From contig WPIO01000032.1 of the NCBI GenBank assembly GCA_009760855.2, forward strand, positions 3,768,501 through 3,832,500: a stretch of 64,000 nucleotides of DNA, read 5' to 3'. The notes beneath the pieces are model-generated. The model did not search any database and was not told the DNA's origin. It saw only the letters and a list, made by a program, of their open reading frames with translations. The first letter of the stretch is position 1. Each line of letters starts with the position of its first letter. Both the position numbers and the translations under genes were made by a program. This document shows, in pieces, positions 23,209 to 34,860 of the stretch. This DNA comes from Cristatella mucedo (lineage: Eukaryota > Bryozoa > Phylactolaemata > Cristatellidae).

Positions 23209-24860
23209 CCGGAAAAACCTGTGGGAGTGTGGGATACGAACGCCGGCGTGTCAAGGTCATGCGCGGATCTCGGCCTTGGAGTAAGTGCACGCGCCGCCTG
23301 AATACTGGCTCGTGTTGGTTCTACGTTGCAGTATTATGCCTTAAAATTCTGGGCCGTGCGGGCTTAGTTGCAGCGCCGCCGGGCTGGGCGCGGCCTTCGC
23401 AGTTGCTCAGCAGAGAACTAATAAGGTCAAACTTGTGCGACATATGTTGCTTGGCGTAAGTAAGGGCTTGGCAGCTCTCACCAGGTGACCGGCTGCTGTT
23501 GGCGAAGTGCAACCGACCCCGATAGGTTTTTGGAGCCAGCACGCTCGCAGTTACGAATTGAATTGGCCCACTCGTGCTTGCGTATCATTTTGTGGACGAT
23601 TTAATAAAGTTGTTTAAATTGACATCCTTTTCGCACCCGTTTTGCGTTGGTCGTATCGGAGTCAGAGCGGACACCTATCATTTTGCTTTTCAATCGGCTG
23701 CACTCAGCTTACTTCGCCGTCTCCTTGTAGCGCTTTCTCTAACAAGTGTATTTGGTTCTTGAATCGTGCCTCCCTTATGATTATTGTCGCTGGTCGTGGA
23801 ACATGTAGACGGACCGATATGCCGGGTTATGAACGTAGCCGGTGAGGGCGGGCAGTTTTCTGGGCCGCGTGCCTAGGCTGCGCGGCTAGTCCTCCAAATC
23901 ATGACGAGTGGCTTAGACTGGGGTGAGCATGCAGACAATTTATTTGTGTAATTTCTTAATCGAAGTCGGATACGGTGGAGTCTGCCAGAAGTTCGCGATC
24001 AGTTGTCGTGCATTTATTGTCTTCAGTTGAATGCCTGCACCGTGGACAGACAGTAACTGCTTGAGCAAACTCTTCGCCTGCAACCATTGGCCAAATTAAG
24101 TGACCAGAAAACCCAGAGTTTGACTAGGCGTTACTAGCGACATCTTTGTGGGTCTACCGAAATATGTAACACGTTTTTGGGTGTGTGTGCTATGCGTGTC
24201 TTGTGCCAGTTACTCTATACGTGACTGCCTAAATTGCATCGCGGCACAGCAGAACCTGGTTTGGCTGTGAATTTCCCTGCTGGACTTCAGCTACTCATAT
24301 CTGAACTGACCTCCCATGGACCTGTACAGCATACCCTGAACTGGTTGGCTTCCTAGTCTACAGGTATGTCTACTGGTTAGCGATTGGATACTGAAATATG
24401 TTGCCAGACTGAGATGTTAGCAGTTTACCGGCAACAGTGAAATGCCAAATTTACGCGAGTCTTGTTTCTGTCATGCTTCGGTCTTTCTTCTTGTGTTAGC
24501 AGGGTCAGTTTTCTAATAAGCCTTGCTTCCTAATCGCTTCCTATTCCCCATAGTGATCGTGGGAAAATTGCTTTTGTTAGGGAGGTAGGATATGGCCCTC
24601 CGAAATGAACCTCGTGGTGGATTTTAACCCTTCGACGACTGCCTTCATCGACCACTGCCTCATCATGTGACCTCGTTGAACGCTTTGAGGATTTTGCTGG
24701 TTGAGTCGTCTGCCATACTTTTCAGAGCAATTAGAAGGCATGCCCTAAAGGTATGATTGGTTGTTTGTTCGGTCTTGCCTAAGTCTCGGACACGAAATAG
24801 GACAGCACACATCTTCTGAGTCTGTCAAGTGTTCCCTAAGTCTTGGACTGCCCGAGTCTT
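23209..24860. other. Region upstream of the phosphonatase exons
   Basis: A + strand donor CTTGGA|GTAAGTGC at 23281, about 70 bases from the RPS19 start, could end a first exon of a divergent transcript. I found no DWAGTT-type phosphonatase start in this region. AATAAA occurs at about 23600. Nothing else is supportable. Confidence 0.3.
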
Positions 24861-24861
24861 G

Positions 24862-25025
24862 ATTAGGTTAGGTTAGGTTAGCTAATTTAAGAGCCCCATT
24901 TATATAGCAGCAGAAGACCCTTTATGGCTATTACCACCGGTTGTAGTGAGTGATAAAACGACCTCAATTATAGGACTCCAATCGACCACCTGAGTCGTGA
25001 AGAGCGAGCGCCTGGGCTAAGACCC
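24862..25025 (-). mobile_element. SINE B copy with (TTAGG)-like tail
   Basis: Minus-strand SINE B head to tail: on the + strand GATTAGGTTAGGTTAGGTTA, then AGAGCCCCATTTATATAGC, GCAGAAGACCCTTTATGGC, CTATTACCACCGG and a diverged tRNA-like head to GGGCTAAGACCC. The simple-sequence tail is three to four TTAGG units, identical to the arthropod-type telomere repeat. At this length it is more likely an incidental tail. Confidence 0.75.
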
Positions 25026-25581
25026 ACATATTAGTGACATTCAAGCCAGACAGAAGTAAGACTCACCGTGTAAGCATTGCTTTAGTGGAGATCCGGGTTA
25101 AATATAGCAAGTGTAATAAACAGTGGTGCACAGTGGATTGCAGATTCTACTCTGAAAACGTCTGTTCCCAGAAGCTGCAAGTGACCCCAGAAGTTCCAAA
25201 AAGCAGGCTGATTTAAACCTAGGTGGTGGTGGTCATCCTATGCCACCAGTATTGCCTCCTCGTGATGTAAAGTACATCATGTGGCTGCATTTCGCTGGTC
25301 TCCAATTCGTATAGGATTGCAACGTTTTTAGTTGTATGGCAAATTTTCGGGTAAGAGAATGTTTTTGCAACTGATTGTGTGGTTAAATTTACAGGAGCCC
25401 AAACACCTTTCAGCAGAGCCCCGGCCCCCCCCCCATTGGAGGTCTAAGTAAATAGCTCTTGCATATGCACTCACTCGGAAGACTAAGTTAGCTGCACATT
25501 ATAGGTTGCATGGCCTTTTTTCACGCTTCTATTCATCTGCTGCCCATTCTCGTCAGAGCCTTCTGTTGCTGTTGATGTCAG

Positions 25582-25950
<369 letters not shown>

Positions 25951-26287
25951 GTAAGTGGGGTGTCTACTTCGTGCTCTGCAGGCAAACTGCAGCAAGTGTG
26001 CTTGCTATGGTCCGTGTGCATCACGAAGTCAAAGGACCACTCGGTCAACCCGTTAGTGGACCACCCGTGCTCTCGGTTCATGCTCGGATATTTTTGATCA
26101 GCTTTGCCTGCAGTGTATTTATTACGACTTAAGCTTACCTCGTGTCTCAGGTTGCCTGTGCTCAGTGTGCTGTAATCTACAACGAACGCACCAAGTGCAG
26201 GCTGATCTGTCACACTCACGGCTTGTCTGCCGTATTCCTGTTAGTTACGCGGCCTTGATTTCCTGGCACTTTACCTGCTATAAACAG

Positions 26288-26379
26288 GCTGCGGTCGGAG
26301 TTTGGTGTCAAGGTCAGATGCACCACCGGTTTCACCAAGGTCATGGTAGAAGTCCTATTGGAAGACGCGAAGGAGCAGG
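26288..26379 (+). CDS. phnX: Phosphonatase exon b (core domain)
   Basis: Acceptor ATAAACAG at 26280-26287 and donor GCAGG|GTAAGC at 26380. The 92 bases read cleanly as LRSEFGVKVRCTTGFTKVMV followed by EVLLEDAKEQG. Family: 'LR..GIKIGSTTGYTR.M.DVLL..A..QGY'. The TTGFT loop is HAD motif II (Thr/Ser). The residue before it is Arg where Gly is usual. The last base pairs in phase with exon c to make the GY codon pair. There is no disruption here. Confidence 0.8.
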
Positions 26380-26885
26380 GTAAGCGCTAAGAGAACCGGT
26401 CTGTCCGATGCGTTTGCCTATGTTTTTAGTATATCACACCGCCTGCGACCATCGAATCTCCCTCAGCCCCACTTGAGTATGAGAGCACAGCATAGGTCCT
26501 CCAGGCGTAGTGTGCTGATATTGACCACACTGGCTGGAAACACACCCACCACCTCACCTTAGGAGAGCTCTCATCATACAAATGACATTGACGAATTTTT
26601 TGTAGGCAGCCTAGCTCGGTGAAAGCTTTGCTCCTGCGGTTATGCTTGCATAGGCATCTCCCCCCCCAAAGCTAGAGATGTGCCTCCAGCAGCAAGTTCT
26701 GCCGACCCTGAATCCGGTGAGCTTGATCCGTCAGCCCAGCTGTGATTGGCTATCCTGCCCCTGATCAACTATGATGGAAACTGCAATGGTTACCTTCAAG
26801 AGGGGCATTATCCTTTACGAATTCGACTGCATGCCAAAACTCCCACTGGATTACAGCACTGGATAGAGGTCAGTGCATGAAAAAG

Positions 26886-26945
26886 AGGTTAGCTGTAACA
26901 GCCTCACTTTTTTATCGACAGAAGAGCCTTAACGAGAGTGTGACT
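26886..26945 (-). mobile_element. SINE B 3' fragment
   Basis: Only the tail region is present: TAACAGCCTC, then CGACAGAAGAGCCTTAA on the + strand, matching the SINE B 3' part. Inside the phosphonatase intron. The remaining sequence from 26.4 to 27.38 kb is unassigned. Confidence 0.55.
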
Positions 26946-27384
26946 TCCTTAATGACATCAAAGTCCAAACAATAAGGTTCACTTTGACAGTTGAGGGCGC
27001 TATTGTCACTCAGACTTTTGCTAGTGTAAGCGCAATTAATGTTGTCTTTTTGTGGGGGCTCACTCCTCTGTGAGGGTGGCTGCTGTCAAGTAAGTCCCAG
27101 TGTCTACCAGCGATTTTTGCTTTATGGCCTGCGGGTGCTTGATTGTTAGTTGTCACTTATATTGTATGCCGTGCTGCAGACTTGTCATTAGTGTGGTGGA
27201 GCATCTGGTTCAGTAGACCCTGTGGTCCATTGGTACCCTACAAAAACCGTTCTACTATTGCTGCTCATCTGTATGCGTTCTATCAGAAAAGGCTTTGGAA
27301 GCCTTCAGATATCCCAGTTCTCACGTTTCACTTTTGCTAACATGGCATACCACCATTAGTTGGTTCTTAATAGTGATGATATCA

Positions 27385-27612
27385 AGAATTTATTGGCCCT
27401 CGTGAATTAAATCTCTTTCTAGGCACCTCGCAGAGTCTGGAATGGAAATATATATCGGTTGAGTGCTAATAACTCAATTGCATGTATTAACTCAGAATAG
27501 ACTACTTGCCTGGGCGCATCTGCTGTGAGGAACATGTGGGGTTTTAATAATGATGATAATAATATAATTCATCTGTAAAGCTCCGTAAGAGAACTAAATT
27601 TATATCCAGGCG
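27385..27612 (-). mobile_element. Two LINE family A tail fragments
   Basis: GTGAATTAAATCTCTTTCTAGGCACC at about 27401 and AATAATGATGATAATAATATAATTC to CCAGGCGAGC at 27540-27612 are minus-strand copies of the family A 3' hairpin region. Each is short and diverged. From 27.62 to 29.70 kb I see no supported gene or repeat family, only short frames. Confidence 0.5.
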
Positions 27613-29707
27613 AGCAACATATGCCACAAGGCTCGAGTCCATAACCTAGGTCATCAAATGCATTCACTTTGACATTGGTCATCAAAAGCAACACCTTAAC
27701 CCGATTTGGCTGCAGTATCCCTATCTAAGTTGGCCCGAATTTTGTTATTTTGCTTCTCAGACAGCCGGCAGGCTTTGTTGTGCTTCTGATGTGGCAGTTG
27801 TGTGGTCATCTAGCTAAAGTTCATTTTGGATAGGGCAGTCAGATTCCATGCAGAAGGTGCAGGAGAGATGCTAAAGCTGAGGCTACACTGCCAAGCAGCC
27901 TATTCTTGACTGGGGATTTCTGCAGCTACACTGAACGACTCGCTGGATTCTGTACTGGTTTAGTATTGCTCTCTGTGGCACGTTGGGACAGTTTCTTTAC
28001 CACAGGAGGTGAAAACTGGCATGGGCTGGTCAGTGGGACACCCATAGATATAGACTGGCATATTTAGATGGCGACCTGCTTTACTATTTCTAGCAACCGT
28101 GCTGCCTAACCTGGAAGGCTGCCTTACCTAGAACAGCCAGCCGCCCTCGGCGCCCTCGTGATGCCTGGTCGTTGCTGTGCAATTCTGTGACCTTTTTGAA
28201 GGTATATCTGAATGAATGAAAGTGCATTAAAACTTTGTGATTGCGGTCATACAATTATAATGAGGCTGGTACCACCTTCAGTTACCATTTTTGTCGAAGG
28301 CAGTCACTTCAGACCAGCAGAATTAACTATTGGTTAGTTGCACCAATTCGGCCTGATTAAGTTGAAGCATGGTATGCTTTGTTTGCAAGTCGGCACGATT
28401 CGGTTTTGCCCGTTGAGTTATCTATCTCCTAGCTCGTGATTTGAGATGATAGCCCGTATGAATCGGCATCATGTTAGTGGTCATGTCGACTGGCAAGTCA
28501 GTTTTGTAAGCTCAGCTTAACTGAGCAAATTTTTTAGACGGGGCTTTCTAGCCTCCGAGTGAAATTTAATTTAGCTGCCATCCCAGTGTGAATGTGAGCA
28601 GTGCAAGCTAAGGTGCATGAAATTCAAGCGAGTTTGTGATAGGGAGGCATAGAAAAGGATCAAAGGAGGTGAAAATAGTCACACATGCATTGAAATAAAA
28701 GCCGAGATTGTCCTTGGTGATGACAGGGCAAAGGGGAGAGTAGGGGTATGATTGGAAGAGACCTTGGGATAGGTCCATGGGACAGCCCACAGTTCATGCT
28801 GCATGTCATGTACACTACCGACTTCCTTCCCAACTCGGCGCAAATACCCCTCTGGTTTGGGCTACAATGTCCCTAGATCTAGGGAGATGGAGCCAACTTG
28901 ACTTACGGTCTAGAAGGAGGAACTGCTCTGAGCCTTTTCGTACCAGCTGACAAATCAAATCAAAATCAAAATCAAATCCCCATTCCAAAGCGTTCCACAT
29001 TCATTTGCGAGCAAAACGGCCATGGCTGCCATGTCTGCCGGTGCTTATCGAGGTCAAGGACATGTCCCTGTTTATTCGTTGTAAATACAGCTTCAACCAC
29101 AAATGCAAAAAAGACTGCTTGTCTGTGTATGGATCCATCACCCGAATGCCATCAACTGTGCACATTACTCAACAGCATTTATTCATCCAACACCCCTTTC
29201 TTGTATGCTCACCTTCCTTCCCTTCTTCCTCTTCTCATACTCATCTACTATGGTGACCGCAGCCGCAAACTCAACTTCTGCAGGTTTTGGGAGTCTTCTT
29301 ATCCAGCTTCCTGCATTTGAGCAGGCAGCTGTGGGTAGGGCCCAGTCGGCCATCATTTTCCCTGCGTCGGCAGTGTAAACAACTTAACTAGGAGGAAAAT
29401 CTTCATCGGTGAGAAGGAAAATTGCAAAGTGCAAGCGCAGCTTTCGATAGCGCTTGCCAAAGTTTTCCATGGGGGGCTGCTGGCAGCCTGCATCATCGGT
29501 CTTGGTCGATCTGGATGAGACTTCCCCGAGTTTGCAAATCTGACGGCCCACACACACCAGGCTGTTTGTACTCCTCAGCCCATATTGCAAGGGCCGACCT
29601 ATCGGAAACCGCGGGGAGCCTGCAGAAATGGTTGCCCTAGCTCTTGAGTGTTGTGGAACCATGTAGCTCGGATTATTTTACAGGGTGGGCATGATGAGTC
29701 ACTCCGT

Positions 29708-29872
29708 GCTGGTTGGCCGAGTGATTAAGGTGCTCACCCCGACCGAAGTCAAGGTGAATGTGTTTGAAGGCCGTTGTCCTATGCTCGGACCCCGTGGCTC
29801 ATGTGAAGTGCCTGAATAGAGAACCAGTTCTCTTAGGGTGCTGTACAAATGAAGTGTATTTTTTATTTTCCC
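29708..29872 (+). mobile_element. SINE A copy, well preserved
   Basis: tRNA-like head TTGGCCGAGTGATTAAGGTG (A box) with GCTCACCCCGACCGAAGTC and a B box remnant ATGCTCGGACCCCGTGGC. The tail follows: AAGTGCCTGAATAGAGAACC, AGTTCTCTTAGGGTGCTG, then TACAAATGA. The long-arm geometry of the head resembles Ser/Leu tRNAs. This copy shows best that the tail carries the same inner hairpin as the LINE A 3' end. Confidence 0.9.
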
Positions 29873-30128
29873 CTGCAAATACAGATTTACAGTAGTGAGT
29901 GTATTTTGGATGAGCCAGTCGGCTGCACCTCGTATGCTACTGAGACAGAATCAGCACTTGGTTGCTGGCAAGTCACGGCAACCTGGGAATGGGTTCTAGC
30001 TGTAGTTTACTCTGAAACATAGATATCGCACGTGAATTAGTTGAAGCTCCTCGAGATTGCTGTCATGGGGGTTGCCGAATAGGGAGCCAAAAAGCCGCAC
30101 CTTCGTAAGCATACTGCTAGAGTCATCT

Positions 30129-30306
30129 TAAAAAAAATACTAGCTGATTTAACAGCCTCTTTTGTATAGCAACAGAAGAGCCTTAAAGCCTATCACCACC
30201 CTTTGCAGCAGCTATACAGAATCACCCACCGAAGGATTCGAACCCACGACCTCGGGACCGAGGTCGTGAAAAGCAACTGCCTTACCTAATTTGCCATCAC
30301 GGCTTA
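30129..30306 (-). mobile_element. SINE B copy, full length
   Basis: On the + strand: ACTAGCTGATTTAACAGCC, AACAGAAGAGCCTTAAAGCC, ATCACCACC, then GATTCGAACCCACGACCTCG (B box complement) and CTTACCTAATTTGCCATCAC (A box side). The AGCCTTAAAGGCT-type element makes a small hairpin near the 3' end. It is close in sequence to the copies at 35.29 (+) and 50.10 (-). Confidence 0.9.
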
Positions 30307-30699
30307 CCTCTTACGGTTATTAGGACCAGCCAAGCAACGTGTATAGTTGATGTCAAGGCTAGCGTAGGATGGACTGAGTTTTACAAGTGTGAATGCTCCT
30401 AGCAAGCTCGATCGAAAGTTTGATTGTGTGAAAGGCTCTACTCGGATGAGGCAGTCACACCTTTTTTATGCAGTTCCTCTCATGAAGCCAAATCAGCCGT
30501 TCTCTTTTCTTTGGATAGCTGCTGTTTGAGGTGACAGAAGGCTTGTGGTTTTCTTTTGAGAGAGGGGCAGGGTTCGACAACCCCATCCCAAAGTAACCTG
30601 GGGTGTTGCAGACAATAGTTGGTAACATTATTATGAGTGTTAACTGTTGCTGTTGGGTATATGTATGATCCTGACAACAAGCTATTTTGCTCGCTTCCG

Positions 30700-31080
30700 G
30701 GAGCGGTCACTGCCTGCAATGATCTTGCTTTGTTTAAGTCTCAGCTCAGAGCGCATCTGTGCCCATTAGCTTTTCCTGCGCACTAGTGAGTTTGTCTTTG
30801 CGTTTGACTTTTCGTCCATACCTCACTGCGGGATTCAGTGCGTGTCGCTCGTTATAAGTACTACTAATCGGCGGCCATGTATTTCTTTATGTTTGCTTTA
30901 GCATGCTTTCCTAATGGTGATACTTGCTTGATGCCATGCATTACTATTACTATTATCTAACCTTTGGGTATTGATTCTCTTATGGCTCTTATTCTCTTAA
31001 TTGTAAATCACCTGGATAGAGATTAAGTTATCTTAGGGTGCTATGCAAACGGCTTTTTATCATTATTCCTATTATTACTG
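30700..31080 (+). mobile_element. LINE (family C) C-terminus and 3' end
   Basis: NDLALFKSQLRAHLCPLAFP corresponds to the 'STFKSKLKTHLF' end of an L2/CR1-type ORF2. The 3' UTR ends with ACCTGGATAGAGATTAAGTT, ATCTTAGGGTGCTATGCAAA and an ATT-rich tail. The last ~40 bases resemble the SINE A tail more closely than those of LINE A do. Confidence 0.65.
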
Positions 31081-31864
31081 CTTGTGGAATCATGATTAGC
31101 TTTATCAAGTATGTTTTAGATAGTTGTGTATTTGTTTCAGACTAAAGCAATCCAACTTGATGAATGAATTAGTAGCCGGTAATGGTGGTGGACGAGGTGT
31201 TACCTCCTCCACATATGTTGGGATGTACTCTCTCTCAATGGAATGAATCCTTATAACAAAGGCAAGTTGAACCGTTGGGACGAAACTGTGCACGAGCAAC
31301 AATGGCTACTTGAACCAATTGTTGGTGCAACAAATGCTTTAATGTGTGTGGTTATAAAGACTTTAGAAAGTTGGCTTCCTTCCTACCATTAAATTACAGT
31401 TTGAGCTTTTTGTATGGTATCTTGTGTTCCTGCAGGCAGCTGATCTTTTGCTGTTTGAGTTGCTACATCAATTCACTGGCCTTAGGAAAACATAGATTAT
31501 GATCTGTCAATTTGTAAATGGTTATCTTTTGTTGAATCGATCAGTTTAGACCTGTGGCTGCACATACACAAAGCCTGATTCTTTTAACATGGGCCACTGC
31601 TGAGGAAGTACATAGACCAGCTGCTGTGATGCTCTTCTCTAAAATAAACTCCTAGCATGCTAAGTGCTTCTAATTGCACTGGTCTGCCAATTGCATCTTT
31701 GAAAAGCCAATTACATCAGAACCTGCAAGAGCATTTTTTGTTTCCTGTTGCACTCTTCAAACAAGCCGAGATGGCAGCTTGCACCTTCAGTCGTCAGTAG
31801 TGTGTCCTCTTACAATTCCTACCTTCTGGTGGTATGTTGTTGGCCTGAGGTTTATGAAATAGTT

Positions 31865-32395
31865 AGGAAAGAGCTAGAATGGTTGCCGGTTGAGCAAAGG
31901 ATACAGAGCAAAGTTCTTACGCTGACCCACAAGGCCCGCCACGGCTTGGCTCCTTCATACCTAGCTGAACTGCTGCATCAGTTCCAGCCTGTTCGCGCCC
32001 TCAGGTCCTGTGTGGACAATAAATTAGCTGTCCCATTACTCCGCTTAAAGACAGTTGGCGACAGAAGCTTTAGCTCTGCAGGTCCTAGACTGTGGAACTC
32101 GCTTCCACAATTCTTACGCAACTACAACTACTCTCCTACTGCCGACTATGGCTCATCCTTTTCAGCGATCCTGGGCTGCTACGTACATGCTACTCACTAC
32201 CTCAACTGCTCTCCTGACTCTGCTATGCTTCCCACTTTCTCTTTGTTGTGTGACACGAAGTCTGTTGGGTACCGAATGCGTACCGAAAGCCGCTTAGGCT
32301 GTGAGTGCGCTATACAAAACTCTCGTGCGTAACACCCACATGGTCTTTATGACTTTGTGGAGTTACAGACGGAGATGCATTACATTAGGTTTAAA
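31865..32395 (+). mobile_element. LINE family B, 5'-truncated with RT C-terminus
   Basis: One frame reads ELEWLPVEQRIQSKVLTLTH, KARHGLAPSYLAELL, VGDRSFSSAGPRLWNSLPQF, the conserved C-terminus of an L2/CR1/Rex-type LINE ORF2. The 3' end is GTGCGCTATACAAAACTCTC followed by GGAGTTACAGACGGAGATGC and TTACATTA. It is the best-preserved family B copy and the reference for the others. The preceding 31.08-31.86 kb is unassigned. Confidence 0.9.
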
Positions 32396-32833
32396 TCCAG
32401 TTTTTAGGGTTTTCAGATTTCCTGAATGTATATCTTGTAATCCCTCCCAAACAAATAGTTGCTGCACCGAACCTCACAGGGGGTGTAGTGCCTGCGAATA
32501 CACTTGACAATATCGATTGCACTATATGCAACAGACATAAGCAAGAACCAGTTCGTCAACCTGTGCAATTGGAACACGGCACACGTGCCTTCATAATGCC
32601 TTACCTTGCTTGTGCTTTCACATGGCATGTTAAACTACTTTCCAGCATTTGGCTTTGAGGATATGTGGGATATTTCTGGTTCCTCTGCTAAAGTAAATCC
32701 TTTGCTAAGCAATCTGTTATAGTCGAAGCCAATCTTGTCAAGATGTGATAGAATGTATAGAATCGCTGACGATTTCATGAATGAAGCACAACACCGTGTT
32801 GCATGTCGCTGCCGGTATTGTGTGTATAGAGAA

Positions 32834-32985
32834 GGTTGGCTGATTCAACAGCATCATCGTGCAGTGGCAGAAGAGCCTTATAAGCTATCACCACCGCTTT
32901 CAGTTGGCCTGCTCTACAGGCTCATACCCACAATCTGGGCCCTGAAGAGCCAGCACCTTAACCTTTGGCTAAGACCCAGGGGTGA
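32834..32985 (-). mobile_element. SINE B copy, diverged
   Basis: GGCTGATTCAACAGCATCAT, GGCAGAAGAGCCTTATAAGC, TATCACCACC, then a diverged head ending GGCTAAGACCC. Inside the phosphonatase intron and minus strand like most SINE B copies here. Confidence 0.75.
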
Positions 32986-33004
32986 TATAGATGGAACATG
33001 TCTT

Positions 33005-33660
33005 ATAGTATGCTAATAATATTAATAATAATATCATGTTTGTATACTGCCCTCAGATAATTAAATCTCTTTCTAAGCACATACCATACAAGTGTGCTGA
33101 TGAGCAACGGAAGTCAAGTCGTTAATGATAACTTGAAAGTTAATGATAACTTGCAGTGTCAGCAGGTATAGGCTCACAACAGAATAATTCTGAGGGACCC
33201 AGCAAATGCTATAAGGTTTAAGTGGGTTTCAACTCTTTTTTTTTAATTTTGTCGAGTCATGAGATGTCATGACATCAGTCGGGAGTGACTACTAGGCCTT
33301 CGGAGCAAACAAACTAAGGACCAGTCTTCAAACGATTTAAGGTTGGTTAGAGGCACACTTAAACTACTCTAGTCAAAAGAGAATTAGGTATGAGTGGCAG
33401 ATATCTAGACTGATTGGGAAGTGGTTATGTTTGGTAAGCTGAAGCAAGAGAATAAAGAGACCAACAAGTGGGAGAGTGCCTTGAAATTGATAGGCTGCTT
33501 GATGGTGCACCACCGCAGGTCGGTGAGAAGTAGCTTAATTGCGACGCTGATCGCGACAGATGATCCTATCTGTACAGTTCTGCTCCAACTGTTAGTGGTT
33601 TATTGCACAGGCCGAAAGATCAGCAAGTAGTTAGTTACAGAAGTCGAGATAGAATGTCAC
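33005..33660 (-). mobile_element. LINE family A copy, decayed
   Basis: The minus strand carries the 3' tail (33005-33085), then the 3' UTR and ORF2 C-terminal region matching 43.1-43.6 kb. Landmarks are GGGACCCAGCAAATGCT at about 33196 and AGAAGTCGAGATAGAATGTC near 33640. The tail is diverged and no frame is intact. Confidence 0.7.
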
Positions 33661-33955
33661 AAACTGCTGCACCAGTTTTAGCCTTCTCGATGCCCTCTGG
33701 TCTTCTGTGGACAATAAATTAGCTGTTCTGTTCCTTTGCTTAAAGATCGTTGATGACAAAAGCTTTTGCTCAGCAGGTCTTGGACTGTGGAGCTCGCTTT
33801 CATAATTTTTACACAACTACTCACTACCTCAACTGCCCTTCTGACTCAGCTGAAGCTTCTCGGCTTTCTCTTATAGACTTTAGAAAACCCTCCTGCATAA
33901 CACCTACTTAGCCTTTGTGGCTTTGCAGAGTTACGGACAGAGATACATTACTTAC
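33661..33955 (+). mobile_element. LINE family B fragment
   Basis: Reads TCTGTGGACAATAAATTAGC, GGTCTTGGACTGTGGAGCTC (cf. GPRLWNS), then the family B 3' end with CTCCTGCATAACACC and GAGTTACGGACAGAGATAC. It directly abuts the minus-strand LINE A copy, with the junction near 33660. Confidence 0.7.
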
Positions 33956-34396
33956 AAATGTATGGACTCGTGTTTATATGGTATCCATGTGTATGCAGGC
34001 CTGAATTTCACACTCTTACCTCACTGATAATCCTCACACTTGACTGTACAGCTAAATGTTGACGTCTAGTGAAAAGTGACTTTGGAACAGGCCACTCAGA
34101 TTGCTTGCAGGTGCTACAAGAGGTAAGATGTCAGAGCCTATTTTGATTTAGGTTTTTCCAACTTGTAAGTGACACTGGGTTTGCCCATGGCTAGTAAGCT
34201 GGTTGTATGGTCATTCAAATTGAGAAAGCTTGTTGCCATCTAAGGTTAAATCTCATTAAATATCTGTATGAAAATGAAGCACAGCAGCTGATGTTTGTTG
34301 TTCAAGCTTTTTGTGATACCATAGACCATGCTAACGGCTGATGAATGATTATGACGTTGTTGCTTCCTAATGGTAATGCCATGTTCTGCCTCCTAG

Positions 34397-34523
34397 GTTA
34401 CGTTCCTGATGCATCAGTGGCAGGCAATTGAGTGATGATTGAGTGATACACGGCCGAAGCCATTTATGATCTATCGAAACTTGGACGTTTAAAGATGTGC
34501 ATCCCATTCAGGCCATCGTTAAG
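34397..34523 (+). pseudogene. phnX: Phosphonatase exon c, frame-disrupted
   Basis: Acceptor TGCCTCCTAG and donor AAG|GTAAGG are intact and both ends continue the family sequence. YVPDASVAG at the 5' side is followed by RPKPFMIYRNLDV in a second frame and KDVHPIQAIVK in a third. Causes visible: an 11-base tandem duplication of ATTGAGTGAT(G/A) at about 34428-34449 containing TGA codons, loss of bases around the expected Gly/Ala-Arg-Pro, and one extra T near 34488-34490. The exon length (127) breaks the phase required between exons b and d. It is either a true pseudogene lesion or a local assembly fault. Confidence 0.75.
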
Positions 34524-34649
34524 GTAAGGCCCTTCTCTACTGCCACTACTATCATTAATGGCAATGCATCACTGGCACTGCTCTGCAAAGATTTAAGTTG
34601 CATCTGTTGGCGAGATGCCAGAGCTGCGATGTCAGCAGGCAAAAATCCC

Positions 34650-34860
34650 TCGAGGAGCCTTAAAGTACAGGGTACCCCAGGGCTCTGTGCTTGGTCCACT
34701 TCTTTTCACAAATAATACTTCTTCTACCTGGTGTATTCTCGGAACACAATCTAGACTTTCACTTCTATTCAGATGACACACAGCTGTACTTTGCTTTGCT
34801 TCTGCCATGCCTTTTAGCTGGTCAAACTTACTCAACTCTCTTTGCTGCATGCCATGCTAC
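34650..34860 (+). mobile_element. LINE RT core fragment (YxDD box)
   Basis: RVPQGSVLGPLLF at about 34670-34710 and FHFYSDDTQLYFALLLP at about 34757-34808 are the consecutive RT motifs ending in the YADD-type catalytic box (here YSDD). They are in different frames with an intervening shift, so the element is inactive. It lies in the last phosphonatase intron, 130 bases after exon c. Confidence 0.8.

Noticed and set aside
23760-23850. Possible phosphonatase first exon (TGGTCGTGGAACATG near 23790, donor CCG|GTGAGG)
   Set aside because: Matching the DWSGT motif would require several indels, and the rest of the exon shows no family residues.
24862-24885. Internal telomere or chromosome fusion site from TTAGG repeats
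   Set aside because: Only three to four units, positioned exactly as a SINE tail.
26205-26245. Missing phosphonatase helix (HSRLVCRIP frame)
   Set aside because: The residues are suggestive, but no acceptor gives this frame in phase with exon a, so I did not call it an exon.
29708-29790. tRNA-like sequence as a true tRNA gene
   Set aside because: The head is followed by the SINE A tail and recurs many times with diverged arms; no intact cloverleaf is evident.
31748-32332. 194-codon frame as a host gene
   Set aside because: Residues ELEWLPVEQRIQSK...PRLWNSLP are the C-terminus of a LINE ORF2, and the family B 3' end follows.
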